From an uncultured bacterium (GTDB taxonomy: Bacteria; Verrucomicrobiota; Lentisphaeria; Oligosphaerales; Oligosphaeraceae), in contig URJM01000053.1 of the NCBI GenBank assembly GCA_900548225.1, positions 1-13,931 of the forward strand: a stretch of 13,931 nt of DNA. The letters run 5' to 3'. How positions within the stretch are numbered: position 1 is the stretch's first letter; the number at the start of each line of letters is the position of its first letter. Under the pieces are notes generated by a model, which worked only from the letters and a program-made list of their open reading frames with translations, did not search any database and was not told the DNA's origin. The position numbers were made by a program, and so were the translations under genes. Of the stretch, positions 13,486-13,931 are shown in pieces.

Positions 13486-13931
13486 GCGAACCCCAGGGCA
13501 AGCATCCACAGACCGAACAGACGCCACAGAACGACGAGACAAGCCAGCTCGAACGCAGCATCGACGTCCTGATGCTCCTCAACAAGGCGATGATGGAGAC
13601 ATCAACCGTCGACGAAGGGCTCCAGAAGATCGTCAATCTCACCTGCAAGCTGATGGACACGACCCAGGCCGCCCTCCTCTGGCTTGACGAGGAGAAGGAG
13701 ACCTTCATCGTCCGAGCCCCCATTGGCCTCGAGGGGACTCCCCTCAAGGACAACGAACCCCTGGTGCTTCCCTCCAGGCTGATGAACATCCTCTTCCAGC
13801 TCAGAAGCATGCACCAGATCAACTACATCGAGTCCGGCATCCCCAACCTGAAGTTCCCGATAATCGCGATGCCCATCTACTTCAAGGGCAACCGCATCGG
13901 GCATCTCATCACCGGCGGCGCAAGGGATCTG
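13482..13931 (+). CDS. GAF-domain protein, N-terminal part
   Basis: The frame stays open to the right edge, giving the first 150 residues. Residues 1-22 are polar and Gln/Glu-rich. From about 25 a helix (SIDVLMLLNKAMMETSTVDEGLQKIVNLTCKLM, 26-58) leads into a GAF sensor domain: TTQAALLWLDEEKETFIVRAPIGL, then LKFPIIAMPIYFKGNRIGHLITGG, typical of the last strands of the fold. GAF domains bind small molecules or act as dimer platforms in signalling proteins. The output domain (histidine kinase, GGDEF, SpoIIE-type phosphatase or other) would lie beyond the window and cannot be named. There is no signal peptide or membrane helix, so a cytoplasmic protein is expected. The start overlaps the holA stop as ATGA, suggesting coupling, although the functions seem unrelated. 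Confidence 0.85.
   Translation, partial: MSEPQGKHPQTEQTPQNDETSQLERSIDVLMLLNKAMMETSTVDEGLQKIVNLTCKLMDTTQAALLWLDEEKETFIVRAPIGLEGTPLKDNEPLVLPSRLMNILFQLRSMHQINYIESGIPNLKFPIIAMPIYFKGNRIGHLITGGARDL

Noticed and set aside
1..13931. Mobile element, CRISPR, phage or defence system
   Set aside because: No transposase, integrase, direct-repeat array, long terminal inverted repeats or toxin-antitoxin-like pair was seen; the genes are mostly housekeeping with even composition.

Overview
The window is a dense, one-directional stretch of bacterial chromosome. Every gene I accept is on the + strand and gaps are mostly under 110 bases. The DNA is GC-rich, with steady use of GGA (Gly) and AGG (Arg) codons and no visible composition break. 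LpxL-type and MurJ genes indicate a diderm (Gram-negative) cell with peptidoglycan and a lipid A type outer membrane. A eukaryote-like UDP-sugar pyrophosphorylase, a ThrH-type phosphatase and a VWA protein with an inter-alpha-trypsin-inhibitor-like tail together suggest a member of the PVC group, for example Lentisphaerota, Kiritimatiellota or Verrucomicrobiota. That placement is inference; no rRNA or other definitive marker is present.

Layout, left to right. Positions 2-376: the end of a CPBP (CAAX-type) membrane protease. 366-1640: a shikimate kinase fused to a TtcA-like PP-loop ATPase. 1750-4422: valyl-tRNA synthetase. 4472-4705: a minimal Nfu-type Fe-S scaffold. 4733-6610: a membrane-anchored VWA protein. 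6630-7241: ThrH. 7272-8885: the lipid II flippase MurJ. 8886-8983: the most structured non-coding gap, with two hairpins. 8984-10420: UAP1/UDPGP-family nucleotidyltransferase. 10450-10788: an unrecognised small protein. 10817-11839: LpxL/HtrB-type acyltransferase with a GTG start. 11817-12194: dihydroneopterin aldolase FolB. 12271-13485: DNA polymerase III delta subunit HolA. 13482-13931: the start of a GAF-domain protein, cut by the window edge.

The genes fall into loose themes: cell-envelope precursors (UDP-sugar activation, MurJ, LpxL), core metabolism (shikimate, folate, serine/homoserine phosphate, Fe-S) and information processing (ValRS, tRNA thiolation-like domain, HolA). Several junctions overlap or are nearly contiguous (366-376, 11817-11839, 13482-13485), which suggests co-transcription and translational coupling.

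I see no mobile element, CRISPR array, tRNA, rRNA, phage gene or defence-type cassette. The points most worth a second look are the AroK-TtcA fusion, the TonB-like SxxxH anchor on the VWA protein, the eukaryote-type pyrophosphorylase behind a structured leader, the conserved-looking orphan gene at 10450, and the mixture of Shine-Dalgarno starts with A/C-rich leaders that lack one. The content is otherwise mostly housekeeping.
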